From assembly GCA_016927095.1 (NCBI GenBank), contig JAFGNI010000201.1, forward strand, positions 1-13,240: a stretch of DNA of 13,240 nucleotides, read 5' to 3'. A model generated the notes under the pieces. It saw only the letters and a list, made by a program, of their open reading frames with translations. It was not told where the DNA came from and did no database searches. A program made the position numbers and the translations under genes. This stretch comes from Anaerolineae bacterium. Its GTDB lineage: Bacteria > Chloroflexota > Anaerolineae > B4-G1 > SLSP01. Shown here in pieces: positions 6,723 to 13,240 of this stretch. How positions within the stretch are numbered: position 1 is the first letter of the stretch; each line of letters starts with the position of its first letter.

Positions 6723-8579
6723 ATGGGCTTCTTCTACGGTTTGAGAAAGGAAGAGTACGACCGCGAGTACAGCGATCGCGAGCTCGTGCGGCGCATCTAC
6801 AACTACTTCAGGCCTCACGCGAAGGAGGTCTTTGTGGTGGCGGTGTTGACCGTGACGACGTCGCTGATCGCGGTGGTGCCGCGCATCGTGACCGCCAGCG
6901 GGTTGGACGTGCTCGTCGGCGACCGGTCCAACTTGGTGGTGCTGATGGGCATCATTGGGGCTATCCTCGTCGGTGGTGTTGTCGATTGGGGGGGCAACTG
7001 GATCCGAGGGCGACTGCTGGCCCGTGTGACCGGTTCGATGATGCAGACATTGCGCGACGATGCCTTCTCCGCCTCGATGCGCCACGATCTCTCTTTCTTT
7101 GATGAGTTCCGCTCCGGTCGGATCATCAGCCGGATCACCTCCGATACGGAGGAGTTCGCCAACGTGGTGCAGCTCGTCACTGACTTCCTGGGCCAAGTGC
7201 TTCAGGTGGTCTTCCTCTTCGCCTACATGGCCAGTATCTCGTGGCGCTTGACGTTGATGGTCCTGGGTTTTGTGCCCGTTGTGCTCGTCGTGGCGATGAG
7301 CCTCCGACGCCTAGCACGCAAGGTCACGCGGGAAGGTTTTCAGGTGATGGCTGAGGTCAACGCTGCTATCCAGGAGGCGGTGACCGGCATCAGCGTTGCC
7401 AAGAACTTCCGTCAGGAAGCTGCCATCTACGACGGGTTTTCCGAGATCAACGAGAAGTCGTATAAGGTCAACCTGCGAAGAGGCTACACCCTTGCGCTGA
7501 GCTTCCCAATGCTCAATGCGCTTTCGGGGATCGGTACCGCCGTAGTCATCTACGCCGGCGGACGTATCACAGCGACAACAGCCATCACCGTGGGAAGCTG
7601 GTATCTCTTCGTCACCAGTATGGACCGCTTCTGGTTCCCCATCCTCAGTATCTCCGCGTTCTGGAATCAATTTCAGGGCGGCCTCGCTGCCGCTGAACGG
7701 GTCTTTGCTCTGATTGACGCCGAGGCCCGTGTTGTGCAGACCGACGACCGGCCTGTGGGGGACCTGCGTGGCGAGATCGACTTCCACGATGTCGACTTCC
7801 GCTACTCCGAGCAGGAGCAGGTGCTCGAGGGGTTCAGCGTGCACATCGAGCCAGGCGAGAGCATTGCGCTGGTAGGGCACACCGGCGCTGGCAAGAGCAG
7901 TATCGCCAACCTGATTGCCCGTTTCTACGAGTTCCAGGACGGCACCATCACTGTCGATGGTCAGGATATCCGTACCTTTGACCTCACCGCGTACCGCCGG
8001 CAGTTGGGCATTGTCTCCCAGATGCCCTTCCTCTTCTCCGGGACCGTCGCGGAGAACATCCGTTACGGGCGCATTGATGTGACCGATGCCGAGATCCTAG
8101 AGATCGCCAACGAGATTGGGGACGGTGGTTGGCTTTCCACGTTGCCCAATGGCCTGGAGACCGACGTGGGTGAACGCGGTTCGCAGCTCTCAATGGGCCA
8201 GCGTCAGCTCGTCGCGCTCATGCGTGTGTTGGTGCAGCATCCCGCGATATTCATCCTTGACGAGGCGACAGCCAGCATTGATCCCTTCACCGAAGCCCAG
8301 ATCCAGGCGGCTACCGAGCTTATTCTGTCGCAGAGTACCTCGATCCTGATCGCGCACCGGCTGTCCACCATCCGGGCCGTCGACCGCATTCTGGTGCTGC
8401 GCGAGGGGGAGATCATCGAGGAGGGCAGTCACGACGTGCTGATGGCGCAGGGAGGGCACTACGCCGAGCTCTACAACACCTACTTCAGGCACCAGTCTCC
8501 AGATTATAGACCGCCCGCACCCGAGGAAGAAGACGAGAGCTATCTGGAGCTCCTACCGCAGTACCGTGTGCGAGCATAG
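6723..8579 (+). CDS. ABC exporter half-transporter, catalytic-site subunit
   Basis: Second half-transporter, 618 residues, likely the heterodimer partner of the preceding gene product. Membrane segments fall in the first 310 residues, with the ATPase domain at about 348-585. Walker A is GHTGAGKSS at 385-393, Walker B is FILDE with an intact catalytic glutamate E514, and the switch histidine is H545. The signature is LSMGQ (489-493) instead of LSGGQ. Because each composite ATP site pairs Walker motifs of one chain with the signature of the other, this altered signature would lie in the same site as the partner's D521. An acidic, proline-containing tail (about 590-618) extends beyond the ATPase domain. 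AGGAG at 6714-6718 precedes the ATG by 4 nt. The next gene starts 6 nt after the stop. Confidence 0.93.
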   Translation: MGFFYGLRKEEYDREYSDRELVRRIYNYFRPHAKEVFVVAVLTVTTSLIAVVPRIVTASGLDVLVGDRSNLVVLMGIIGAILVGGVVDWGGNWIRGRLLARVTGSMMQTLRDDAFSASMRHDLSFFDEFRSGRIISRITSDTEEFANVVQLVTDFLGQVLQVVFLFAYMASISWRLTLMVLGFVPVVLVVAMSLRRLARKVTREGFQVMAEVNAAIQEAVTGISVAKNFRQEAAIYDGFSEINEKSYKVNLRRGYTLALSFPMLNALSGIGTAVVIYAGGRITATTAITVGSWYLFVTSMDRFWFPILSISAFWNQFQGGLAAAERVFALIDAEARVVQTDDRPVGDLRGEIDFHDVDFRYSEQEQVLEGFSVHIEPGESIALVGHTGAGKSSIANLIARFYEFQDGTITVDGQDIRTFDLTAYRRQLGIVSQMPFLFSGTVAENIRYGRIDVTDAEILEIANEIGDGGWLSTLPNGLETDVGERGSQLSMGQRQLVALMRVLVQHPAIFILDEATASIDPFTEAQIQAATELILSQSTSILIAHRLSTIRAVDRILVLREGEIIEEGSHDVLMAQGGHYAELYNTYFRHQSPDYRPPAPEEEDESYLELLPQYRVRA

Positions 8580-8585
8580 CCGGCG

Positions 8586-9005
8586 ATGAACCGCAACTAT
8601 ACGATCTATACGCTGCTGGGTGTGGGGCTCGCGCTGGTTCTTGCCTTTGGCTTTCAAGAGCGTCTGGAGGTCCATCCCTATGTCACCTGGTTGGGGGGAT
8701 TCACCTTTGTGACCTGGGCAATCTGGGCCTGGGACAAGCGTGTCGCTGAGGTTTCGGGCTATATGAAGCGCGCGAAGGGCGCGCGGGTGCCCGAGTTCAC
8801 GCTGAACCTCTTGGTGTTGTTGGGCGGCTTCTTGGGCGGATGGGCCGCGCGTGCCATGTTCCAGCACAAGTCGAACGTCAAGCGCCATCCCACCATTCTC
8901 GCGATGCTGATCATCAGCACCCTCTTTCACGCGCTATTCATCGTGCGGCTGATTTACGGCCCGCCGCTGGTGCTCTGGCCCCCGGATAACTGGTTCCGGT
9001 TCTGA
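8586..9005 (+). CDS. DUF1294 integral membrane protein
   Basis: Small membrane protein of 139 residues and unknown function. Four hydrophobic segments are visible at about 6-23, 33-48, 72-92 and 103-122. The DUF1294 features are WDKR at 49-52, RVPE at 67-70, a leucine/glycine-rich helix with LLGGFLGG, and QHKS at 93-96. The N-terminal membrane pair precedes the part that matches DUF1294, and the C-terminus is a short proline- and aromatic-rich tail. It starts 6 nt after the exporter gene stop with only a weak ribosome-binding site, so it is probably translated by coupling and belongs to the same operon. A role alongside the exporter is inferred only from position. The family call is by motif recognition. 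Confidence 0.8.
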   Translation: MNRNYTIYTLLGVGLALVLAFGFQERLEVHPYVTWLGGFTFVTWAIWAWDKRVAEVSGYMKRAKGARVPEFTLNLLVLLGGFLGGWAARAMFQHKSNVKRHPTILAMLIISTLFHALFIVRLIYGPPLVLWPPDNWFRF

Positions 9006-9026
9006 CCGTAGCCAAGGCTATTCATA

Positions 9027-9060
9027 CACGAAGCCACCGGGTGCACCCGGTGGCTTCGTG
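9027..9060. terminator. Perfect 34-nt palindrome, probable bidirectional terminator
   Basis: CACGAAGCCACCGGGTG (9027-9043) is followed directly by its exact reverse complement (9044-9060). It lies in the 69-nt gap between the convergent DUF1294 and glycoside hydrolase genes. In RNA from either strand it would fold into a very stable hairpin of about 15 pairs with a 4-nt loop. No clear U-tract follows on either strand, so it may act by blocking read-through or protecting 3' ends. Confidence 0.65.
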
Positions 9061-9074
9061 GCGTGAGGGGAGGC

Positions 9075-10502
9075 TTAGGCCACGGCTCGCAGCCGCAGCG
9101 CGATGTGCGGCTTGCCGGGTAAATCGACCTTGCAGACTCCTGAGTAGGTGCCCGGTAGTTGCTCGATGGTCATCTCCCAGGTGTCAATGACCTCCACAGT
9201 GTAGGTCCGCTCTTCCGGAAGGCGCAGGTCCTTGTAGGCGGGCTGGTGGCGGCCCATGTAGATCAGCCGGTAGTTTTCATCTCCGGCTTGCGTCAGGTCC
9301 CACGTGCTGTCGACGGGATCGACCGCGGGCCCCGCCTCGGCGATCTCGCGTAGAAAGGCGATCCGCGCCGGGCTCTGACCGTGCAGCACGCCGCCTTTGG
9401 ACCACCAGAGGATGTCCTCGGGGTGGACGTAGGTCTCACCGTGGCCCACATAGCCGCCCCGCACGAACCCCTCCCAGAAGCGGTGGGTCATCTCCTGCGC
9501 GGAGATGTTGCCCCAGTTGTAGGGGATATTGCCCTCATACTGACACTCGTCGACGACAACCGGCTTGCCATACTGCTCCCGCCACTCGTTGACGTGCTCC
9601 ACGTCCGACCGCTGAATGCTGCAGTGGGTGACCCAGGGCTTGCCGTGGTCGTAGAAGGCCCTGCAGTTGTGAATCGAACGGGGATGCTGGTAGGGGTCGT
9701 GGGCTTGCACGATCCTGAAGAACCGGTCCCAGTCCGCCATAGACTTGGCCGCCATCAGGTCGTACTCGTTGGCCATCGACCACCAGACATTCCGGTAGGC
9801 TGCTACCCGGGCGATCAGGTAGCGCAGGTAGCGATCGTCGACCTCCGCCGGCATCGTGGCGTAACCCCACTTGTCGTAGGGGTGGAAGAGGATCAGGTCG
9901 GCCTCGATGCCGATCTGTAGCAGGTCACCGATGCGGCGTTCTAGGTGCCGGAAGTAGACCGGATTGAAACGCTCGAAATCGAAGCTGCCGTCGGCCTTGC
10001 GCTCGAAGGCGTGGTGCTGGGGTTCGTTCCGGTTGAACGCATAGTGCTTGGGAAAGATGCACATCCTCAGCTTGTTGTAAGGCGCTATCTTGAGCGTCGC
10101 AAGCGTCTGTTCCTCGAGCGCGTCACCCTGGTGATTCCAGGCGTAGCAGGTGGTGCCGAAGGAGAAGTGCGGCGTGCCGTCCTCATAGATGAAGTGGGTC
10201 GTGTCGTGCACGCGCACGGGGCCACGGTTGCCCTCGCCCGCCGCGGTGCAGGTGAAGTGCGACTTGCGACCGTCCAGCACCGGCACGTTTGACGTTGTGG
10301 TACCCTCCCACTCTCCCTCTTCATCGGGCATGAAACGGACCCGGTAGATCCCGTCACCATCATAGAATCCATCGACGGCTACCGCTCGGTGCTTGTAGGT
10401 GAAAGTCGCGCCGAAGGTTACGTCCAAGAACGGGTTCCCGTTCGCGGGCCCCTCCAGCGCCAGCTCAAAGATCCCCCATCGTTCAGCTGTTGATCGTGTC
10501 AT
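9075..10502 (-). CDS. Glycoside hydrolase with DUF5060-like and DUF4038/DUF5605-type TIM-barrel domains
   Basis: Predicted glycosidase of 475 residues without a signal peptide, so probably cytoplasmic. Residues about 8-85 form a beta-rich domain like DUF5060 ([30 protein letters not shown]). The barrel, about 95-395, has [11 protein letters not shown] near its start, FHPYDKWG at 206-213, SMANEYD with E246 as likely acid/base, and VVVDEC with E319 as likely nucleophile, as in clan GH-A retaining enzymes. A C-terminal beta domain (about 396-475), DUF5605-like, follows. CTCCTT at 10510-10515, read as AAGGAG, lies 7 nt before the ATG. It is last in a carbohydrate gene cluster, with a palindromic repeat separating it from the FAH-family gene. 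The sugar cleaved cannot be told from sequence. Confidence 0.85.
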   Translation of the reverse strand: MTRSTAERWGIFELALEGPANGNPFLDVTFGATFTYKHRAVAVDGFYDGDGIYRVRFMPDEEGEWEGTTTSNVPVLDGRKSHFTCTAAGEGNRGPVRVHDTTHFIYEDGTPHFSFGTTCYAWNHQGDALEEQTLATLKIAPYNKLRMCIFPKHYAFNRNEPQHHAFERKADGSFDFERFNPVYFRHLERRIGDLLQIGIEADLILFHPYDKWGYATMPAEVDDRYLRYLIARVAAYRNVWWSMANEYDLMAAKSMADWDRFFRIVQAHDPYQHPRSIHNCRAFYDHGKPWVTHCSIQRSDVEHVNEWREQYGKPVVVDECQYEGNIPYNWGNISAQEMTHRFWEGFVRGGYVGHGETYVHPEDILWWSKGGVLHGQSPARIAFLREIAEAGPAVDPVDSTWDLTQAGDENYRLIYMGRHQPAYKDLRLPEERTYTVEVIDTWEMTIEQLPGTYSGVCKVDLPGKPHIALRLRAVA

Positions 10503-10523
10503 GCATATTCTCCTTAGGAACGA

Positions 10524-10580
10524 ACCGCGAATCTCCGCTAATTTACGCGAATTGCCCTAGCCTTCGCGTGGATTCGCGGT
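10524..10580. repeat. 57-nt nested inverted repeat built from CGCGAAT-like units
   Basis: ACCGCGAATC (10524-10533) pairs perfectly with GATTCGCGGT (10571-10580), and inside it ACGCGAA (10545-10551) pairs with TTCGCGT (10563-10569). The whole fills most of the 94-nt gap between the FAH-family and glycoside hydrolase genes. The repeated (C)GCGAAT units and dyad design look like a dispersed REP- or MITE-like element rather than a single operator. It could also serve as a hairpin separating expression of the two genes. Confidence 0.6.
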
Positions 10581-10596
10581 CTGCCTTGTGTAGACG

Positions 10597-11490
10597 CTAT
10601 GGAGCCTGAATCAGCTTGTTGGTCAGCTTGCCGAAGTCACCGACCTCGATACTGATGATGTCACCGGGCTTCATCCAGACCTTCTCTTTCATCCCGAGGA
10701 TCACGCCCTCGGGTGTGCCGGTGAGGATCACATCGCCCGATTTGAGCGGGAAGTGCTGGCTAGAGTAGCTCACGATCTGGGCCACGGTAAAGACCATATC
10801 CGAGGTGTTGGAGTTCTGGCGAAGCTTGCCGTTCAGCCAGCTCTTGGCCGCCAGCTTCTGGGGGTCGACGACCTCATCCGGCGTGATCAGGTAGGGACCG
10901 ATGGGGCAGAACTTGTCCAGCGTCTTGCCCAAGAGCCACTGGCTGGTGCGGCGCTGCAGGTCCCGTGCGCTGATGTCGTTGGCGTTTGTGTAGCCCAGGA
11001 CATAGTCGAGCGCCTTGTGTTCGGGCACGCGATAGGCCGTCTCGCCTATGACGACGGCTAACTCGACCTCATAGTCGTATTCGCTGGCTACATCGGGCAG
11101 CGGGATAGGTTCACCGTGGCCTGCCAGCGTGTTGTTGAACTTGGAGAAGAGCACCGGCACCTCGGGCACTGGAGACCCCGACTCCGCAGCGTGGCGGCGG
11201 TAGTTCAGACCAACGCAGAGGATCTTCTCCGGGTTGTCGACGGCAGGCCCCAGCTGTAGGGTTGCTTCGTCGAGCAACCACGGTGCGCCCTCGGCTACCG
11301 GCAAGGCGTCAGCCAGCAGCGCCGTCAGCTCTGGCAGGTAAGCCAACCCCCGGGAGAAGAACGCGGCTGGCGTCGTTGGTGTCTCGTTGTGGCCGAGCGC
11401 CTGTGCTGCAGCGCCCACATCGATGATGCCCAAGCCGGTCTTGATGCCCAGAGCCAGTCCTTTGAGTGATCGGAATGTCAGCAATCGCAT
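10597..11490 (-). CDS. Fumarylacetoacetate hydrolase (FAH) family protein
   Basis: Cytoplasmic metal-dependent enzyme of 297 residues that should act on a 2-oxo or 2,4-diketo acid, by C-C hydrolysis, isomerisation or decarboxylation. The catalytic core has VGLNYRRHAAE at 93-103 (H100 and E103), the metal ligands E141, E143 (YEVELAVVIG) and D172 (NDISARD), and TGTPEGV near the C-terminus. An N-terminal cap of about 80 residues is present, as in the ureidoglycolate lyase / 2,4-diketo-3-deoxy-L-fuconate hydrolase group. The start chosen is ATG at 11488-11490 because CTCCTT (11499-11504), read as AAGGAG, is 8 nt upstream; a longer frame with 15 extra charged residues has no such site. Its cluster with glycosidases and an NAD-dependent sugar enzyme points to sugar-acid catabolism, not aromatic degradation. 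Confidence 0.9.
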   Translation of the reverse strand: MRLLTFRSLKGLALGIKTGLGIIDVGAAAQALGHNETPTTPAAFFSRGLAYLPELTALLADALPVAEGAPWLLDEATLQLGPAVDNPEKILCVGLNYRRHAAESGSPVPEVPVLFSKFNNTLAGHGEPIPLPDVASEYDYEVELAVVIGETAYRVPEHKALDYVLGYTNANDISARDLQRRTSQWLLGKTLDKFCPIGPYLITPDEVVDPQKLAAKSWLNGKLRQNSNTSDMVFTVAQIVSYSSQHFPLKSGDVILTGTPEGVILGMKEKVWMKPGDIISIEVGDFGKLTNKLIQAP

Positions 11491-11529
11491 ATCATCGTCT
11501 CCTTTATCTTGGCTTGCCCGCCTTTTGTC

Positions 11530-11572
11530 GCGCACATGGGCCCGGCCCAGCGAGCCACAGGGCCTGGTGCGC
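11530..11572 (-). other. Intercistronic hairpin between epimerase and FAH genes
   Basis: Outer arms GCGCAC (11530-11535) and GTGCGC (11567-11572) enclose inner arms GGCCC (11544-11548) and GGGCC (11560-11564). The structure fills much of the 89-nt gap after the epimerase stop. No U-tract follows it on the minus strand, so it may be a partial terminator or an mRNA-stabilising hairpin that sets different expression of the two genes. Confidence 0.3.
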
Positions 11573-11579
11573 TGTGTGC

Positions 11580-12551
11580 CTAGAGCGTCTCGGGGCTCAA
11601 ACGACCGTCGGCCAACGCCGCTCTGAAGGTCTCGATCGTGGCTGCCACGCCGGCTTGAAGGCGCGTGTAAGCAAACGGCCCCAGTAGGGCCTGCAGCCGG
11701 CTGTCATCCTGCCCATCCGGGAACGGCAGCGGCGCGATTTCGTGCGTGATCTTCCCGCGCATGGCCGGGACAGCTGCCTCGATGGCCTGGACCACTTCGC
11801 GCATGTCCACAACCGATCCCCGGATGTTGTAGACCCCGGCGCCCTCGAAGGGGACGTCGATCGCTTGGACGAAGAGCTTGGCGACGTCCGCGGTGTATTG
11901 CAGCCCGCAGCGGCCCCCGTAGGTGATATGATAGGGCAGACCGGCAGCTGCGGCAAGCATCGCCTTGGTGGGCGTTGAGGTCATGCCCTGGTCGCGGCCC
12001 GGCCCGTAGATCACGTAGGGTCGCAGTCCGATGCTGCTGACCCCGCTATCCCACCAGAGAATCCGAGCGGTGGCTTCGTTCGCCTGTTTGTAGGCGCCGT
12101 AGAGGGTGCGGGGCGCCAAGGGATCACCGGGTAGGATGAGCGGATGGTCGTAGTCTTCCCTCGCGCCATAGGTCGCGACACTGCTGGCATAGACGACACG
12201 CCCGAGCCCGGCAGCCCTGGCAGCTTCGAAGACGTTGACCGTGCCGACGACGTTGACCCGGGCGCCGAGGGCTGGATTGGCTTTGCAGGCCGGCACCTGG
12301 AGGGCAGCCAGGTGGATGATGTCGGTCACACCCTGATCCTGGACGAGGGCGGTCAGGCGCTCTCCGTCCGTGATGTCGCCTTGGGCAAAAGCCACGGTGT
12401 CGAGCTCGTCGGACGTGAGGATCAGTCGCATGCGATGCGGGTCGTCAGCCAGGTCATAGGCTATGACGGGTACGCCCTGCTTCACCAGCGTGGCAACGAC
12501 CCAGGAGCCGAGGCATCCCAATGCGCCGGTTACCAGAACGCGGTGAGCCAT
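11580..12551 (-). CDS. NAD(P)-dependent epimerase/dehydratase (extended SDR)
   Basis: Extended short-chain dehydrogenase of 323 residues acting on a sugar, nucleotide sugar or sugar acid. The Rossmann motif TGALGCLG is at 8-15, and D33 after strand 2 suggests NAD preference. D59 (GDI) and HLAAL at 80-84 are usual adenine and NAD-side positions. The catalytic set is S123/S124 in YASSVATYG and Y151-x-x-x-K155 in YGAYK. RPYVIYGPGR follows as in sugar epimerases. The ATG overlaps the TGA of the GH172 gene by one base (TGATG), and an extended Shine-Dalgarno lies in the end of that gene, so translation is coupled. Family members include epimerases and also uronate or aldose dehydrogenases; given the FAH-family neighbour, an oxidising role is possible but inferred. 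Confidence 0.9.
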   Translation of the reverse strand: MAHRVLVTGALGCLGSWVVATLVKQGVPVIAYDLADDPHRMRLILTSDELDTVAFAQGDITDGERLTALVQDQGVTDIIHLAALQVPACKANPALGARVNVVGTVNVFEAARAAGLGRVVYASSVATYGAREDYDHPLILPGDPLAPRTLYGAYKQANEATARILWWDSGVSSIGLRPYVIYGPGRDQGMTSTPTKAMLAAAAGLPYHITYGGRCGLQYTADVAKLFVQAIDVPFEGAGVYNIRGSVVDMREVVQAIEAAVPAMRGKITHEIAPLPFPDGQDDSRLQALLGPFAYTRLQAGVAATIETFRAALADGRLSPETL

Positions 12552-13240
12552 CAGATCACCTCCAGATCGTCGCGATCCGGCAGGACCGGGAAGGGCGCCG
12601 CCGGCAATGTCTGGTACCAGTAGGCGACGGAGGCAATGTCGTCCTGCAAGGGCAGGTAGCGTCCACCACTGCGCCAGCCCAGCGCCTGAATGGTGACGCG
12701 GAGGTCTTGCTCGAACCGGACCGGATCAGCGATGTGCCACCGGTACATGCCGAAGCGCATCTGGGACTTGTAGAGCCGATCGGGCCGGATGACCTGATGC
12801 AGCCCGGCGTAGGGGGTTGTGAATTCCTCGTACTCGTGGGTCACCTGGTTCTCGAAGTCGTAGGAACCGCAGAAGTAGTCCTCCGTGCCGGTGCCGCAGA
12901 TCGTCGGAAACGCCGTATCGCCATCCATGTAGAACTTGATCTCGCCCTCACCCCACCAGCCGCGATTGTTGACTCCCCAGGCCATATAGGTGCCGACGTA
13001 GTGGCCCTTGCCCTGGATACCATCGACGATGGTGTAAACATCCTTGTAGGTTAGGGGATTCGCGCGGCGGAACTGGGCGTGGAAGTAGCCGCAGTCGTCC
13101 GGAACGTCGGTCAGCGTGTAGTTGATCTGGTAGTAGAGCACCATCGGCTCCTCAGCGATGTTGGTCACCGTGATGCGGCAGCGTGTGCGGAAGGGCATCT
13201 CCCAGTAGCAGTTGAAGGCACTGCCGGGATTGACGCAGAC
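12551..13240 (-). CDS. GH172 / DUF2961 family glycoside hydrolase, 5' part outside the window
   Basis: C-terminal 229 codons of a DUF2961 (GH172) protein; the reading frame is open to the window edge, with FNCYWEMPFR encoded before and across the first internal ATG, so that ATG at 13196-13198 is not the start. The hallmark stretch GEGEIKFYMDGD followed by PTICGTGTEDYF contains the acidic residues typical of the GH172 active site. Characterised GH172 members are difructose-dianhydride-forming fructosidases and alpha-D-arabinofuranosidases that assemble into trimers or hexamers through jelly-roll domains. The C-terminal end here (YWYQTLPAAPFP, then an acidic tail) is the usual family ending. 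Its stop overlaps the epimerase start, so it is upstream in the same operon. The N-terminus, and any signal peptide, cannot be seen. Confidence 0.9.
   Translation of the reverse strand, partial: VCVNPGSAFNCYWEMPFRTRCRITVTNIAEEPMVLYYQINYTLTDVPDDCGYFHAQFRRANPLTYKDVYTIVDGIQGKGHYVGTYMAWGVNNRGWWGEGEIKFYMDGDTAFPTICGTGTEDYFCGSYDFENQVTHEYEEFTTPYAGLHQVIRPDRLYKSQMRFGMYRWHIADPVRFEQDLRVTIQALGWRSGGRYLPLQDDIASVAYWYQTLPAAPFPVLPDRDDLEVI
12554..12563 (-). promoter_or_regulatory. Extended Shine-Dalgarno for the epimerase gene
   Basis: On the minus strand this reads GGAGGTGATC, ten bases fully complementary to the canonical 16S rRNA 3' end, with 7 nt between GGAGG and the ATG. It lies inside the last codons of the GH172 gene and fixes the epimerase start. 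Such a strong site may raise epimerase output relative to the upstream gene. Confidence 0.7.

Noticed and set aside
6675..7196. A 173-residue minus-strand frame, histidine- and aspartate-rich, opposite the second exporter gene.
   Set aside because: It is antisense to the membrane domain of a well-supported ABC subunit; the His/Asp richness comes from reading GTG/GTC codons backward.
9381..9920. A 179-residue hydrophobic plus-strand frame opposite the glycoside hydrolase.
   Set aside because: It is wholly antisense to catalytic regions of a strong gene; no own start signals or known motif.
11491..11535. The 15-residue N-terminal extension of the FAH-family frame.
   Set aside because: The downstream ATG has AAGGAG at 8 nt, and that ribosome-binding site would otherwise fall inside the coding region.
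12144..12623. A 159-residue plus-strand frame across the epimerase and GH172 genes.
   Set aside because: It is opposite two conserved, overlapping genes and shows no family features.

Overview
The window comes from a GC-rich bacterium with Shine-Dalgarno-led genes, sigma70-like promoters and a high coding density. The lineage cannot be fixed from sequence alone. An iron-sulfur family-5 uracil-DNA glycosylase, a heterodimeric ABC exporter and sugar-cleaving GH172/DUF5060 enzymes would fit a free-living, heterotrophic Chloroflexota-like or related lineage, but this is a low-confidence inference. No tRNA, rRNA, CRISPR array, insertion sequence or phage gene was seen.

Layout. (1) 228-2150, minus strand: a two-gene unit with a SprT-like zinc metallopeptidase, whose N-terminal half carries an internal duplication, followed 9 nt later by a UDGb-type uracil-DNA glycosylase. 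Its promoter region holds a perfect 9-bp inverted repeat around the -10 element and the start codon, and the transcript may be leaderless. (2) 2283-4679, minus strand: a three-gene operon with a nitroreductase, a methyltransferase fused to a nucleotidyltransferase-like domain, and a small P-loop kinase. The first two genes overlap by 17 nt; the last two are 8 nt apart. (3) 4918-9005, plus strand, divergent from (2): a good sigma70-like promoter, then two ABC half-transporters that look like an asymmetric heterodimer, then a DUF1294 membrane protein. (4) 9027-9060: a perfect 34-nt palindrome between convergent genes, probably a shared terminator. (5) 9075-13240, minus strand: a carbohydrate cluster with a GH172/DUF2961 enzyme (cut by the window edge), an NAD-dependent epimerase/dehydratase, a fumarylacetoacetate-hydrolase family enzyme and a DUF5060/DUF4038-type glycoside hydrolase.

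How they may work together. The genes of (5) could form a route in which glycosidases release a sugar, an NAD(P)-dependent enzyme oxidises or epimerises it, and the FAH-family enzyme cleaves or hydrolyses a diketo or hydroxy acid. The genes of (3) form an export system of unknown substrate. Unit (1) suggests DNA maintenance. The role of (2) is unknown; its methyltransferase-nucleotidyltransferase fusion beside a P-loop kinase is the least conventional gene set here. No intergenic gap exceeds 300 bases. Positions 1-227 lie downstream of the glycosylase gene and hold nothing I can assign.
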